From Planoprotostelium fungivorum (lineage: Eukaryota > Evosea > Variosea > Cavosteliida > Cavosteliaceae), in NCBI GenBank assembly GCA_003024175.1, contig MDYQ01000006.1, positions 1 through 64,000 of the forward strand: a stretch of 64,000 nucleotides of DNA, in the 5' to 3' direction. The position numbers and the translations under genes were made by a program. The notes under the pieces were generated by a model. The model did no database searches and was not told where the DNA came from. It saw only the letters and a list, made by a program, of their open reading frames with translations. This document shows, in pieces, positions 24,159 through 35,994 of this stretch. The stretch's first letter is position 1. Each line of letters opens with the position of its first letter.

Positions 24159-25320
24159 ATGAGGATCTCTCTGGCAACGATTTTCTTACTAGCTACATTC
24201 AGCTGTGTCCTTGCCACAAGATGTGACGATTGCGAGATGATGGTCTCAGCCATCCATGCTCTGTCTCACTCAGAGTCTTCACCTGTTGATATCTCTCAAC
24301 ATGTTTCATTCGCTTGTCAGGATGCATCTGCGCCCACTCAAGTCGTGAGTGAAACTGTTCATCGATCGGATCTAACTGAGACTCTTCAGTGCAAAAGACT
24401 CTTACCAAATGCTGAGGATATCTCCTACGCACTGAACCGTTTACCCATCCAAGGATCGGCTTCAGCAGGAGTGAGAAGATAGATGGCTCCTCCTTCTGAT
24501 TCGATACGAAGGTATGTGGCAAATTGGGATTCTGCAGAAACCTTCGCATCCAACCAATGGGCTGGGGAAAGGAGAGGTGCAACAGCTGCAAAGGAATATT
24601 CTCCACCATAGAGAACTGGCTGCAGAACAACACCGATTCTGGTGCCATCAAGAAGAGAATCGAATTCCTATGCGTCGCCGCTCCCCCGAGTTACCAGGTC
24701 ATTCATCCTTCACTTGGTCAACTTGCATCATCCAAACACATCTACACCTCTTCCTCCCTACCGTTTATTGATATCAATTCAGATTGCCTGCCGAATGATA
24801 TTGGACAATCAATGGCCCAAGGTCATCCAGATGATCAAAGACAAAACCACACCCGAAGCCGCCTGTGAGGCCATCCGCATCTGCGACAGCAACACGACCG
24901 CTCCCACCTCTGTATCCACTTCTTCTCTTCCCACTCCAACCCCTGCCACTCGTGGATCCTCCTCTTCTCTGGCCTGTGATGCATGCTCCATCGTTGCCTC
25001 CTACGTCAAGGATGCTCTCCTGCAGAGTCAAATCCCCGAGAAGGTGAGGATCATTTGAAGTCATAGGGAGTGACAATCACAGATCGCTACCAAAGTGGAT
25101 CAGCTCTTCTGCAACAGCCTCCCTGCCTCCTTCGGTTCAGTGGTGAGACAGACACTCATAATATCTCCGATTCATGAACCTTCCTTTCTCATCATCACGC
25201 GAACTTATGATTCATCAGTGTGATGCCATGCTCTCCGTTGGATACGACAAATTCATCAGCCAAGCATCCACTGCTTCCACCGAGCACCTCTGCTCTCGCA
25301 TCCACCTCTTTTGCCAATAG
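24159..25320 (+). CDS. Secreted saposin-like protein with several saposin B repeats
   Basis: Saposin-like proteins bind lipids; in amoebae some are pore-forming (amoebapore type) and act on ingested microbes. The start at 24159 gives a clear signal peptide, MRISLATIFLLATFSCVLA, followed at once by CDDCEMMVSAI. At least two more saposin B units follow: CNSCKGIFSTIENWLQNN with FLCVAAPP, then CDACSIVASYVKDALLQSQ with DQLFCNSLPASFGSV and LCSRIHLFCQ. A Ser/Thr/Pro linker (SVSTSSLPTPTPATRG) separates two of them. The paired-Cys spacing fits the three disulfides of the fold. The gene has several short introns. Whether the repeats are cut apart, as in prosaposin, cannot be seen. Confidence 0.82.
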
Positions 25321-25503
25321 ATCATCTGCGAAGACAAATTCATTGTCTCTGTGCGTGCTGATGGCTTATTCTAGGAATCGATTCTTCTGTAAAATTGACA
25401 TTCGGGATTCATTGTCTGGGCGAGAATTCTCGACCCCAGATTCTTTCTCGCGAGCCACAGCTTCTGTTTCGGGGTATCTCAAATATACTTTTGGATAGAC
25501 AGC

Positions 25504-28003
25504 ATGAGGTCGCACGGCTTGTGTCTGTTGGTCGTGTGCCTCACCTACTCTCTTCTGGTTTCGAGTGTGAGACATGGACATGTTTCATCTCCAAAGAAGA
25601 TGGCTGCAGCCGTGCAGACACCCTATTGGTACGAATCAGTCAAACACAATGGAAGATCTCCCTTCATCGACAATACTGATTCCTACAAAGTCTATCGTAA
25701 TGTCTTAGACTTCGGTGCGGACAACACTGGAAACCAAGATTCTTCTCAGGCTATTCAAGATGCAATCAATGGTGAGGATATCGTATCATCTCAAATGGAT
25801 CGATTTGATGACGATTCCATTTACATTTCATGTAGCTGGCACTTCGTCTGCCCAAAGAGGGAGTGGCTCTCTGGGTACAACTGGTCAGCCAGCCGTGATC
25901 TATTTTCCAGCCGGAACTTACCTCTTAAACTCATTCATCCAACTCTACGTCGGTACCGTTCTCTGGGGTAATCCGGCCTCCCTCCCCACTTTGAAGGCTG
26001 GCAGTGGATTCAATGGAAACACCCTCATCTACGGAAAGGACCCCAAATTTGACGCCACGACCAACTTTTATCTCGGCATCAAGAACCTCATCTTGGACTC
26101 AACGGCCGTCGACAAGGACACCACTTTCCTCCTCTTAGATTGGTCTGTCAGTCAGGCCACTCAACTCGCAAACGTGCAATTCAACATGCCCCTATACTCC
26201 TCAGGACACACGGGTCTATCTACCCCAGAGGGTGGAAGTGGAACTATGATGGGAGACCTCACCTTCACCGGAGGTACACTCTCCTCACTCCTCTTTCATC
26301 ATCGAATGTCATCAGGTGACTGATCTTCTATCCCAGGAGCCGTGGGTATTCACTTGGACAACCAACAGTATGAAATGAAATCGCTCACCTTCAACGGATG
26401 CACCACGGGCATCTACATCGCCCACTGCTTCGACTGTGTCTTCATCGATTGCCACTTTGGAAACATGTCCGTGGGAATCGACATGTCCTCCAGCGACAAC
26501 ACCATCGGGTCGGTCATCCTCTTGGACTCTACCGCTGCCTCCATTGGCAATCTCATCACCACCCGTGAAGAGAACTCTGGAGACCACACTCTCGTCATCC
26601 AGAACTTTAAGAGAACGGGCGATGTCGCTTCCGTCGTGAAGTCCGGTGACCAAGTGATCCTCAGCGATGACGTCTCTCAAGTGTGGGTGTACGGTAACGC
26701 ATACACCAACGGGGGTCCATCCACGGGTTCTCACCAGACGGGAACCGTCTACGACATTGCAGTTCCCTCCACCCTCCTCCAGAACGGACAGTACGCCGTC
26801 GTACCCCCTCCCACCTTCTCCGACTTCAATTCTTCGGTGAACAAAGGTCGTAGAATTCGACTGACGCGGTACAGTTTGTCATCAACGTCAAGAGTGTCGA
26901 CGGGTACCCCGTTGCTGGTGATGGATGGACGGACGACACAAAGAGCCTCAATGATATCGCTCAGAATTACGCCGGTTACCTCCTCTACTTCCCTGCGGGT
27001 ACTTATCGTGTGACGGATACCCTCTTCTTTCCCGCCAACACGAGAGTGCACGGAGAAGTGTGGTCGGCCATCACGGGGGCGGGACAGAACTTCCAGGATC
27101 CGAACAATCCCAGGCCAGTGGTCAAAGTGGGAAACAGTGGAGACAGGGGTGTGGCCATGTTCGTAGACATGCTGTACACCAACGCCGAACTCACCCCCGG
27201 TGCCATTCTGTTGGAAGTCAACATCGCAGGAGACAGACCCGGTGATGTCGGGGTGAGAGCTGAAGTGAAGGCGTGACATGCTGACTCGTGTGTAGTTCTG
27301 GAACAACCACTTCCGTATCGGAGGAGCCTCTGGCTCACAAGTGGAGACTCAGTGTGGATCCCTGTGCAAGGCCCTCTTTTTAGTCTTTCACCTGACGTCC
27401 AGCTCTTCTGCTTACGTGGAGAACATGTGGGGGTGGACTGCCGATCACGACCTCGACGGAGGGAACGGCCAGACCATCTCCACAGGTCGTGGCTTCTTGG
27501 TCGAATCCACACAAGCCACTTGGCTCCACGGTACCGCCTCTGAGCATCACACGCTGTACCAGTACCACTTTCGAAACGCACAGAATGTCTTCGTGGGAAT
27601 GCAACAGTCAGAGACACCTTACTGGCAGGGTAACGGAGGTCCAGCCATGACTCCTGACCCCTGGACACCCAACGGTAACTACAATGATCCTGACTTCTCC
27701 AACTGCAACGGAGGAGATAGCACCTGCAGGATGGCGTGGTTCAACTACATCGAGGGAGGCGGCAACTTGTACTTGTACGGCTCTGGCTTCTGGACCTTCT
27801 TTAACAACGGAGGAGGATGCAACGGAGACTGCCAACTGAACGGAAACTACGTCAGTGGAGTGAAGGGCCTCAACTGGTTTGGTGTGAACACCAAGTCCAA
27901 CACCAATGTCATCGTTAGCGCCGATGGACAACCCACCGTAGAGCAAAACTTTAACCCCGGCTCATGGGGTGCCGTTGTTGGTGCTTACTTGTGTTATCAA
28001 TAG
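25504..28003 (+). CDS. Secreted GH55 exo-beta-1,3-glucanase
   Basis: GH55 enzymes release glucose from beta-1,3-glucans such as fungal walls, and have two parallel beta-helix halves. The start at 25504 gives the signal peptide MRSHGLCLLVVCLTYSLLV. Half one opens PYWYESVKHNGRSPFIDN and VLDFGADNTGNQDSSQAIQ, and has VIYFPAGTYLL. Half two repeats the pattern with GDGWTDDTKSLNDIAQNY and LLYFPAGTYRVTDTLFFP. SSSSAYVENMWGWTADHDLD and WLHGTASEHHTLYQYHF are typical of the family. Exons 25504-25771, 25836-26273, 26337-26836, 26875-27252 and 27296-28003 join to 763 aa, the usual length. Family members are mainly fungal and bacterial. Here the gene has host-style introns. Confidence 0.92.
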
Positions 28004-28138
28004 ACGTCTTACTCGCTCATTCCATTTCTTCCTCTTCAGCTCACACAGAAGCACTACTCCAGATATCTCATAGACACAGTTAGATAATTTATCGTAGACA
28101 CACTCAGAGATAACGAGAGTTCGAGTACAATTTATTGC

Positions 28139-30529
28139 TTAATCCCAATAGTGAATGTCACCGTCCCATCCACAAGTGGCAACCTTGGAGGGCTCGATGG
28201 GATTCCATTCCACACCAATGCACACTCCCTTGTGTGCCTTGATCGTCCTGTCCTCTTCAGTATTTCCACACTCCATTCCTCTCACTTTAGAATGCGACCC
28301 GTGTTCCAGTCCCAGAACCACACCTTTCCATCTGAATCACCAGACACCAACCAACTGAACAGATTTCAATCATAACGTGTACATCTACACTCACTGTCCG
28401 TCGGGTGAAAAGTTGACCTGGCAAGCGTATCCGGCAGTCACGTGACCGGCGAACCTCTTCTTCTTGTTCATCCTGAACTTGTCTGTGGCGCTGTAGACGA
28501 CGATCTGATTGTCCATCGATTGCCCTACGAACCACTCCTTATCGGGATGTACTGCAATGGAGGGCATCGAGTGCATGTGAGGCTCACTGCATGCGTCAGT
28601 TGATCTTCTCTACGATAGAGGAGACACCTGATGTACTTGATGACCACAGGGATGCCCCACTCCCACACACGGAGACTCTTATCGTCTGATGATGTGACGA
28701 ACCTCCTGTTGTTGTCTACGAAGGTGATGGTGTTCACCGCTCCCAAGTGTTGATCGTATTGTTGAACGATCTTTCCACTGTTCAGATCGAACTGAAAATC
28801 TCAGTCATAGAAGTCTTTTGTAGACTCACCTGCACGACCTTCTTGTTGCTGCATCCGGCCAGGAAGATGTTCTGTCGGTTGTCGTCGGGGTTAAACTTTA
28901 CACAGTAGGGGACCTACACCGTCACTATCTCTTCCTCCTCTGTATTCTCACCCTGTGGTTCGTGTATGTTCCCAGGCACTGCCCTGTCTCTGTGTCCCAG
29001 TAGTTGATGTTCTTGTCGTAACTGGCTGTCAAGAACTTCCTTCCATCGTTGGAGAAGCAGATGTCTCTCACGGCCTGTTGATGTCCTATGTACGTTCGCA
29101 CGCACTTTTGTTTTCCATACACATCCCAGATCTACTTCTATTCAGAGAGAAGAAGAGGGAGAGAAAAAAGTAGAGGAAGAGAAGTAGAGGAAAAGAGGAA
29201 AAGAAGAAGAGATTCACCTTGACGAGGGAATCACTACCAGCGGACAGGAGGAGGTGACCGTACTTGGGGAAGAAACGGATTGCATTGACAGCCTTGGAGT
29301 GTCCCTTCCACGTGTGGAGCTGTTTCTTTGGAAGGAAACATTCGTGCTGAACGTCATTCAGTTATTTGCATGATTTGATCTCATCTTTCATATATAAGAG
29401 ATAAACGGAAGAGATGAATGGAAGAGATGAATGGAAGACAGATGAATGAGACGAATGGAAGACAGATGAATGAGATGAATGGAAGACAGATGAATGAGAT
29501 GAATGGAAGACAGATGAATGGAAGAGATGAATGGAAGACAGATGAATGGAAGAGATGAATGGAAGAGATGAATGGAAGACAGATGAATGGAAGACAGATG
29601 AATGGAAGACAGATGAATGAGATGAATGACCTCTTTGTTCTTGAGGGAAGTGGGAGGATCGACGAAACTACGGCCCATGTAATCCTTGAGTTGCTCACTG
29701 TCACCGTGGAAGATGGACTTGATCTTGAACTCCGGAGGTGCCTCTACCACCTTCACCTTCTTGCTGTGCTCTTGCAACTGTCTACGTCACACCCCTTTCT
29801 CTCCCTTCACCTCACCTCCTTCACTTGCTCCTCGTTCAGAGCGTTCTGCTGCAGAGTCTCGTTCAACTCCAACTCTTCTTGGAATGGTGCCCAAGGTCCA
29901 CGGAAATTCTCCAGATCTGATGCATCTCCAAAGTTTCTCTTGTTCTTCGCCTTAGGTGCCTAGTTTATTTAGAATCTGAAGGATGATCGAGGGACATGTA
30001 CGATGGTGGATGAGATGTTGTCGTTACCGTTATGATTCTAGTCCTTACGATTTATGAAGATGTAAAAGATGATGGAAGAACAGCGGAATCATGCAATATT
30101 ATGACGATCTTAGATCTGTCGTCTCACCTGTGGTTCCTCCGTTGCTTGTTGCTCCTGTTCCATGAGCCTTCTTGCACTCTGTACTACTCCACCGTTGATC
30201 GAGGGATTGGATGCCACACCCTGATTATTGTACGAGTTGAATTCTTTCTGGAAGATTGAATCGTTCAGGTGATGTTCTTCTGCATGTCCCGTTCTTCCTG
30301 CCGCTGTCTCTCGAGAGAACACCGGATGCGAGGGACCGACCACGGGAGCCCACATGGCATCATACTCTGCATTGTGATAGACGGTTTTGCTCAGAGGAGA
30401 CTCGTACTGCTGGACTATATCACGTAGAGCTACCGTAGGAGCGGCTTGAACTTTGACAAGAGTTCGCGAGGGGACGATGGGCGTTGGGATATCTTCTCCT
30501 TCGCTATCGCTGTATGCGAGGCCAAGCAT
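28139..30529 (-). CDS. CDC40: Pre-mRNA splicing factor PRP17/CDC40, WD40 protein
   Basis: PRP17 acts in the second step of splicing. The start at 30529 gives [17 protein letters not shown], then the conserved N-terminal blocks [17 protein letters not shown] and [16 protein letters not shown]. The WD40 region includes [53 protein letters not shown] (partly on a neighbouring exon), [36 protein letters not shown] and [20 protein letters not shown]. It ends [15 protein letters not shown]. The repeat order matches human CDC40. A tandem repeat fills one intron at about 29398-29630. Confidence 0.93.
29398..29630. repeat. Minisatellite inside a CDC40 intron
   Basis: Units of GATGAATGGAAGACA and GATGAATGGAAGA, with variants ending GATGAATGA, repeat about fifteen times. 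The frame is open on the minus strand by chance and reads as SSIHLIHL repeats. It lies between WD40-coding exons and so is most simply intronic. Confidence 0.75.
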
Positions 30530-30692
30530 GATGCTGATGATGTGATATCAGATTCGAATCACATGTTCGGCAAACAACGCTCCACCTAAAATGTGCAATA
30601 CATTTTCCTCAGCAAGTCCTTTGTCCATTGAGGAAGTAGACGTAATAGAAGAGGCCTGATATCCAGCTCTGTTCGGGGTATATTTTAGAACA

Positions 30693-30932
30693 ATGGCGCA
30701 GACGACTGTTCGGGAAGATCAAGAGAAGTTGATCTTCTTCCCTGGCTATCTGCCCAACTCCGTCGAACCAACTGCGTATTGTAAACCCTAATCTAAAGTC
30801 TACGAGAAGACACGGCTGCAGCCATATCGTACGCGTACTGAGATGATATCGATTCAGGGAGCCTTCCATGGCAACTCCAACCTTGTGAGCTTGTTTGACC
30901 TGACTCTGGATCGTGGTAGAACAAGAACGTAA
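30693..30932 (+). CDS. Small unidentified protein, about 70 aa
   Basis: Unrecognised. The ATG at 30693 opens MAQTTVREDQEKLIFFPGYL and PNSVEPTAY. An in-frame TAA lies within an 18-nt stretch, GTAAACCCTAATCTAAAG (30781-30798), that has GT-AG borders. Removing it gives FYEKTRLQPYRTRTEMISIQ and GAFHGNSNLVSLFDLTLD, ending RGRTRT. Both halves look coding and stay in one frame, which favours a tiny intron over a real stop. The gene is divergent from CDC40 (164 bp) and convergent with QCR8. Confidence 0.5.
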
Positions 30933-31278
30933 TGTTCAACCAGAGATACACTTCGCTTCGTCGGCCGTTCTGCCGCCCTCGTCATCAACATCATCCACCA
31001 ATACTGCTCTATAGAATGAGTCTGTCCCCGTCACCCTCAGCTTCATCACAGACGACCACGGCTCAACCTACCTTGCACTCAAAAGATTCGCATGCCGAAG
31101 GACCAAACACACGATGATGAGAAGGAAATCTCAACACCAGAAGGCCAGAGGTAAAATTCACACCCGTAGCTTACCCACACAGGGGTTCGCGACCAAACCC
31201 CCATCCAGGATGATGATAATTCCCCCGTCCAACGAAAAGCGAAGATGGCTAAGAGCTATTTATTCCTTAGCGAGCGCT

Positions 31279-31506
31279 TTAGTGCTCTCCCTCCTCGGGC
31301 AGAGAGTTAAGGTAGTGGGCGTGAGCTCTTCTGAAGTAGAGGATTCCGAATGTGAGGCCGAGAATGGGCCCTTGGTTTCTCAATCCTCTTGCGATATCTT
31401 TCCATTGCTTGGAAAGGAAGTGTGCTGTTGGGTTCTGTCCCATGGGGGAAAGCTGGTAAGTAACGTGACCCCTCAAATCGGTCTTTCCCTTCAAATGCTG
31501 TCCCAT
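31279..31506 (-). CDS. Cytochrome bc1 complex subunit 8 (QCR8/UQCRQ)
   Basis: This is a small inner-membrane subunit of respiratory complex III. The single exon encodes 75 aa: MGQHLKGKTDLRGHVTYQLS, then PMGQNPTAHFLSKQW, a transmembrane helix around GPILGLTFGILYF, and the matrix tail RRAHAHYLNSLPEEGEH. The N-terminal YxLSP-type motif, the position of the helix and the length all fit QCR8. It is uninterrupted, unlike most neighbours. Confidence 0.8.
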   Translation of the reverse strand: MGQHLKGKTDLRGHVTYQLSPMGQNPTAHFLSKQWKDIARGLRNQGPILGLTFGILYFRRAHAHYLNSLPEEGEH

Positions 31507-31755
31507 GTTTCTGGCGTTAAATTCAATCTCTGGACACGCCGCACGTCCCCTCTTACCTCTCTTTGAGCTTGATGATACTGAAGAATCACATCGTTCCGAC
31601 CTGGAAAGTTCCTCAAAAGTTCAATCTACAGTGATGTATTAAATCTCAAGCGCGCTTTCTCAACAAACTGAGAAGAACAAAAGTGAGGAGAGTTTCGAGA
31701 ATGGCACGTGTGGCTGAGATCAGATGCAGATTTTCATTATACAAGAAAGAGAGAC

Positions 31756-32598
31756 ATGACTCAGAAGAGGAAGGCAGATACTACGATGACAAAGACAACT
31801 GGTGTACACCGACCCTTCATTAGAGACGGATCATCTACGATGCCAATCAACATCTCTCTGGAAGTCAGTGATACATCATCACTTCCGCTAGCATACTGGG
31901 AGATGATCTTTTCCTTCTTAGAGGATCACTGGCTATGCCCATTGACTTTTGTGTGCAAAGAATGGAGGAAGAAATTGGCAGGAAGAGCCACACGCTGTTC
32001 ACGTCTCCTGGAACCGGCGGCTATGGCTGGTCAAGAAGTCCTTCTCTCTTGGTGCTTGAGCATTATGAAGAAGGCACCCACACAGACCATTGGCCGGATC
32101 ATCTGTGTTGGCGCAGCCAAAGGAGGGCAAATTCCCATTCTGAGATGGTGGAAGAAAGTAGGTGGCTCCTGGTGCGCCTGGGATGCAGAGATCTACAATC
32201 AAGCCGCTTTCAGAGGACATCTGCACATGATCAAGTACCTCAAGACAGGAGGCTGTCCAATGGGAGCCAACAGTCACGTTTGCCCCAACGCTGCTTACGG
32301 AGGACATAGAGAGGTCATCCAGTGGGCTTCAGAGAATGGAATCAAATGCACATCAGAGACATTCAGAAGCGCAGCAGCAGGAGGACACATTGAATTGATG
32401 GCCTGGTTGAAGGAGATCAATTGCCCGTGGGACGAAGAGGTCAGCGTGTTCCCCGCCTATCTAGGACGTTTGGACGTCCTCCAATGGCTCTTAGACAACG
32501 GCTGTCCATACGATACGAGAACCGAGATGGCTGCTGAGACCCATCCCGAAGTGTACAGATTCATTCTTGAGAGGTCAGGTCCAACACTGGCCATATAA
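31756..32598 (+). CDS. F-box and ankyrin-repeat protein
   Basis: Such proteins usually link substrates to an SCF ubiquitin ligase. The first ATG in frame is at 31756 (MTQKRKADTTMTKTTG). An F-box-like segment reads PLAYWEMIFSFLEDHWLCPL and TFVCKEWRKK. Short ankyrin-type repeats with the signature AA-GGH--VI-W follow: AAFRGHLHMIKYLKTGGC, AAYGGHREVIQWASENGI, AAAGGHIELMAWLKEINC and AYLGRLDVLQWLLDNGC. It is a single exon of 280 aa. This repeat style is common in amoebae and their giant viruses, so gene exchange is possible. Nothing else here suggests a viral origin. Confidence 0.8.
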   Translation: MTQKRKADTTMTKTTGVHRPFIRDGSSTMPINISLEVSDTSSLPLAYWEMIFSFLEDHWLCPLTFVCKEWRKKLAGRATRCSRLLEPAAMAGQEVLLSWCLSIMKKAPTQTIGRIICVGAAKGGQIPILRWWKKVGGSWCAWDAEIYNQAAFRGHLHMIKYLKTGGCPMGANSHVCPNAAYGGHREVIQWASENGIKCTSETFRSAAAGGHIELMAWLKEINCPWDEEVSVFPAYLGRLDVLQWLLDNGCPYDTRTEMAAETHPEVYRFILERSGPTLAI

Positions 32599-32647
32599 AC
32601 TTTTGTGAGGCAATCGTTCTTGTTCTTTTATTCAGAATTGACATCCT

Positions 32648-33231
32648 TCAATTGATCGAGATGAGTTCGACCTCGAAGACGAGGGTGGCTCCACCTGGGA
32701 TCTTTGGTGGGGATCCTCTGTCTCCGTATCCCAGAGATGAGGGAATCTGTTTGTACGTTCAGCTCGTGAGTGCCATGAAAGATGGACTGTTGATAGATCA
32801 CCCACCGTCAATCTTCTCTTCTCTCCAACACACATGTTGGCGAGACCTTGATCCCAACCCTTGATGACCATTCCCTGTCCCAACCTGAAGGTGAAGGGAT
32901 CTCCTCTGTCCAAGGAAGAGTCAAACTTGGATCCGTCTGACTTGAGAGTTCCCTGTCTTGATGAGATGAAGGAGAAGAGATTCTGACTCACGGTATAGTG
33001 GACACCGATGTTGTCTCCTAACTTGGTCTTCTGTGTGCATGATTCTGCACGTTTCTGGTATATTTTAGATGATGATTTCGAAGGAACTGACTATACGGAA
33101 GAGAATGGACTCACGAGGATACCGATTCTGAGCTTTTCATCCTTCTTGGGTGCCTTCACGTCATCGTCAGCGAAAGAAAGGAGGGCGAATGATACTAACA
33201 GAACAGCGAGAAGAAGTGTGGTGCTCCTCAT
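32648..33231 (-). CDS. Secretory-pathway FKBP-type peptidyl-prolyl isomerase
   Basis: It assists protein folding by proline isomerisation. The start at 33231 gives a signal peptide, [20 protein letters not shown], then [19 protein letters not shown]. The FKBP fold shows [37 protein letters not shown], and, on the last exon, [14 protein letters not shown]. This is the FKBP2/FKBP13 arrangement: a signal peptide and a single domain. No HDEL/KDEL-type tail follows SIN, so retention in the ER is not assured. Introns interrupt the domain at about 33000-33110 and 32790-32830. Confidence 0.85.
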
Positions 33232-33470
33232 TCTGTCCTAAAAAATGTGATCTTCTGACGTGTCTGAATTACAAGCACACGCCGGGTCCTGACTACAAGC
33301 GTAAAGCTATTGCCACCCTGCCTTTGAGGATATGCTGTGAGAGGATGGTCTAGTTTGATCTGGAAGAACACTTGGTCGCTGAAGGAACGACTCTAAAAAT
33401 CGAGAAATAAAATGAGATTTCTCCAATTTGGACGGAGATTGTCAGTCAACCGATCACCTTCCAGATAAAA

Positions 33471-35994
33471 ATGAAGAGGAGCAAGCCGTTGAACGGGTCT
33501 ACTACGGGGTCTGAAGGAGACCCTGTGAAGTACGTCTATAGCGGTAATGACCCGATCAACATGTCCTCTTCAGGCAGCAGGACGCAACATCAGATAGTAA
33601 ATCCTCAACATCTGTCTATCGATACTCAGGAGGATGCCTTGGCTCGAGATTTGCATCGATTACTCTTGGATGAGATCCATGTCAGAGAAGATGATGCTGG
33701 GCGCCACAGTCAATTGAGCAAAACTCTACACGAGACAATATCTTCCAAACGAAAACTATTCCCTAAGGTATCACCGATAGCGAGAGAAACGACCGCAGAT
33801 AAGAAGGTGTCTGAGGATAAGAAATTGTGGCTCAGTTCAGAAGAGCTGGAGGTAGATTGGATCAACGGGGCAATTGGTGAGTCTTTTTCTGCGAATCTGG
33901 AACGTATCATCTGATGTTGAACCTCTTTAGGACAAGGATCTTTTGGAAAAGTATATCGAGGACATTGCAGAGGATCTCAAGTAGTTGTGAAGAAATTGAA
34001 GATGAAGGACAAGATGGCCGAATTTGAGAACGAAGTTGCGACGATGGTGTAAGTATGAAGACAATGATGGATATGTATTCAGTTCCATCATCATTCACAT
34101 CACCATCTCTCATTTTCGCATCATCATGCGAAAAAACACGAATCCACGCGAAGTGCGAATCGAACGGAGATCATCGATGTTCGAAAACTGAAATGACCCA
34201 GAAACTGTCGAAATCGAAACGTGGTCCTGTTCATGGGTATCTGTGTGGAACCGGACAACCAACTCATCGGTGGGTGATGACTCATCCACTCACCTGACAT
34301 CCACAGTCATGGAGTACATGCCCAAGGGAAGTCTATCCAGCCTGATGGACCTCACCACGAAGAACAGCAAGGAATACCCCACACGTGAGAGGCTCGTTGT
34401 AGATCACAACTGATCCAGGTAGCCTCGTTCGAAGAGCGCATTCAGATGATCGAAGACACGGCGAGGGGAATGAATTGGCTCCACGGATCGAGCATTCTTC
34501 ACCTCGACCTCAAATTAGACAATCTGCTCATGGACAAAGACAAGAACGTCAAAGTGGCAGGTGAATTGAGATCGTGTGATTGTGAGTGAGGCCCTCTTAG
34601 ATTTCGGTCTGAGCCGAGTGAAGACGAGCCAAGTGCTGGTGGGTCAACTGGGCACACCGCAGTACACCGCCCCCGAGGTCATTTTGAAGATGGGATTCGA
34701 TGAGAGGGCTGATGTCTATTCCTTTGCCATCGTCGCTTATGAGCTCGCATTCTGGCGAAAGGCTTGGTCCGAGTTTGTTGGTCCCCACGGTGAGTCATCT
34801 TCACTCTCTTCTCCTCTTGTCATTCGATTTACTTCGTTCCGTTCGTTTCGTTTCATTCTACTCCAATGTCTCGTCACATAAATGTCTCGTTCATCGTTGA
34901 TCGAATGAAATCTGACCGAAATAGCACCCATGCAAGTGATGTTCCAAGTGACGAGAGAGAACAAACGACCGAAGATCGAAGAGGGTTGTCCCAAATCATT
35001 AAAGGTGCTGCTGGAGCATTGCTGGGCCACGAATCCAGGAGAGAGACCTCCCTTCTCCACCATCATAGACAGCAAGGTGATTCCATTCCCATCTAACCTC
35101 CACTCATCCTTCAGGTGCTCAATCACATCCTAGTGGAGAACTACATCAGTCCAGAGAGAAACAATCTGGGGTGGCTGTTGTGGACACATAAATTCCTAGA
35201 ACACGTGAGTTGTAGAGAGAACGACTCTGACGCAGACAGCGATGGGTGAAAGTGAACGATCTGGTTCACGAGCTCCTCCACACACTCAACATTCCCGAAG
35301 ACCATCCAGAGGTGAGACGTCAGAATGTGTCTATTCTATATGAATATTGCACGTGAATCATTTGGCTGTGCTGATGAGAACAGATCAAATACGGATTGCT
35401 GGGATTCAGGGAGTTGGTGAAAGAGGAGAATAAGCCAGATATGGTCTCTCTACAACGATTCGGAGCACTGTTGGAGGCTTTTGGACCTCTGAAGGAGGGG
35501 CCGTACTTCTTCGCGACGATAGAACGATGCATCGCACTAGAGTCAGTACCTCCATCTTCTTCCACATCCATCACCATCTCATCGCATGATGATCTAAACG
35601 AACACAGAGGATTCCAAGGTTTCATGGAAGGGAACAGTAGCACATCAAACATCCTCAGAAAAGAACCTGGAGCTTATCTCATCCGCTTCTCAAATTCTCC
35701 CGGATACTTTGCCATATCTGTGGTCAACAAGGTACACATCACAGCCATCTCACCTCTAAAGTCGTTCAGGAGAAGCAAACGAAGCACTACCGAGTGAAGC
35801 ACCGAGCGGGTCAACCCTTCACCCTCCTCTTGCCCAGCTCGAAGCCCTCCTATCCGTCGCTGGAGGAGCTGATCACGAAACAGAGCGGAGACCTCCACCT
35901 CATGATGCCTCTTCCGGGGAAGTACCTCAGCATCTTTGATGATATCATCAAGACGGACGCTCCATACGAATGTGAAGGAGATGATGCGGCCTGA
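33471..35994 (+). CDS. SHK-type protein kinase with C-terminal SH2 domain
   Basis: Amoebozoan SHK kinases are tyrosine-kinase-like enzymes joined to an SH2 domain that binds phosphotyrosine. A disordered N-terminus (from 33471) leads to the kinase: GQGSFGKVYRGHCRGSQVVV with the lysine in VVVKKLKM, hinge VMEYMPKGSL, catalytic loop ILHLDLKLDNLLMDKD, activation segment DFGLSRVK, then GTPQYTAPEVI and DVYSFAIVAYEL. The SH2 part shows GFMEGNSSTSNILRKEPGAY and LIRFSNSPGYFAISVV. The Arg of LIRF is the phosphotyrosine-binding one. The HRD Arg is Leu here (HLDLK), while the catalytic Asp, the DFG and the VVVK Lys are kept, so activity is likely. Many short introns are needed. One of them (34384-34418 region) contains CGTTGTAGA. 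Confidence 0.88.

Noticed and set aside
29388-29777. Histidine/isoleucine repeat protein on the minus strand
   Set aside because: The repeat is a minisatellite in an intron between WD40 exons; the open frame reflects the repeat unit length.
31114-31566. 150-aa plus-strand frame
   Set aside because: The opposite strand encodes QCR8 with clear family sequence; the plus-strand frame has no such match.
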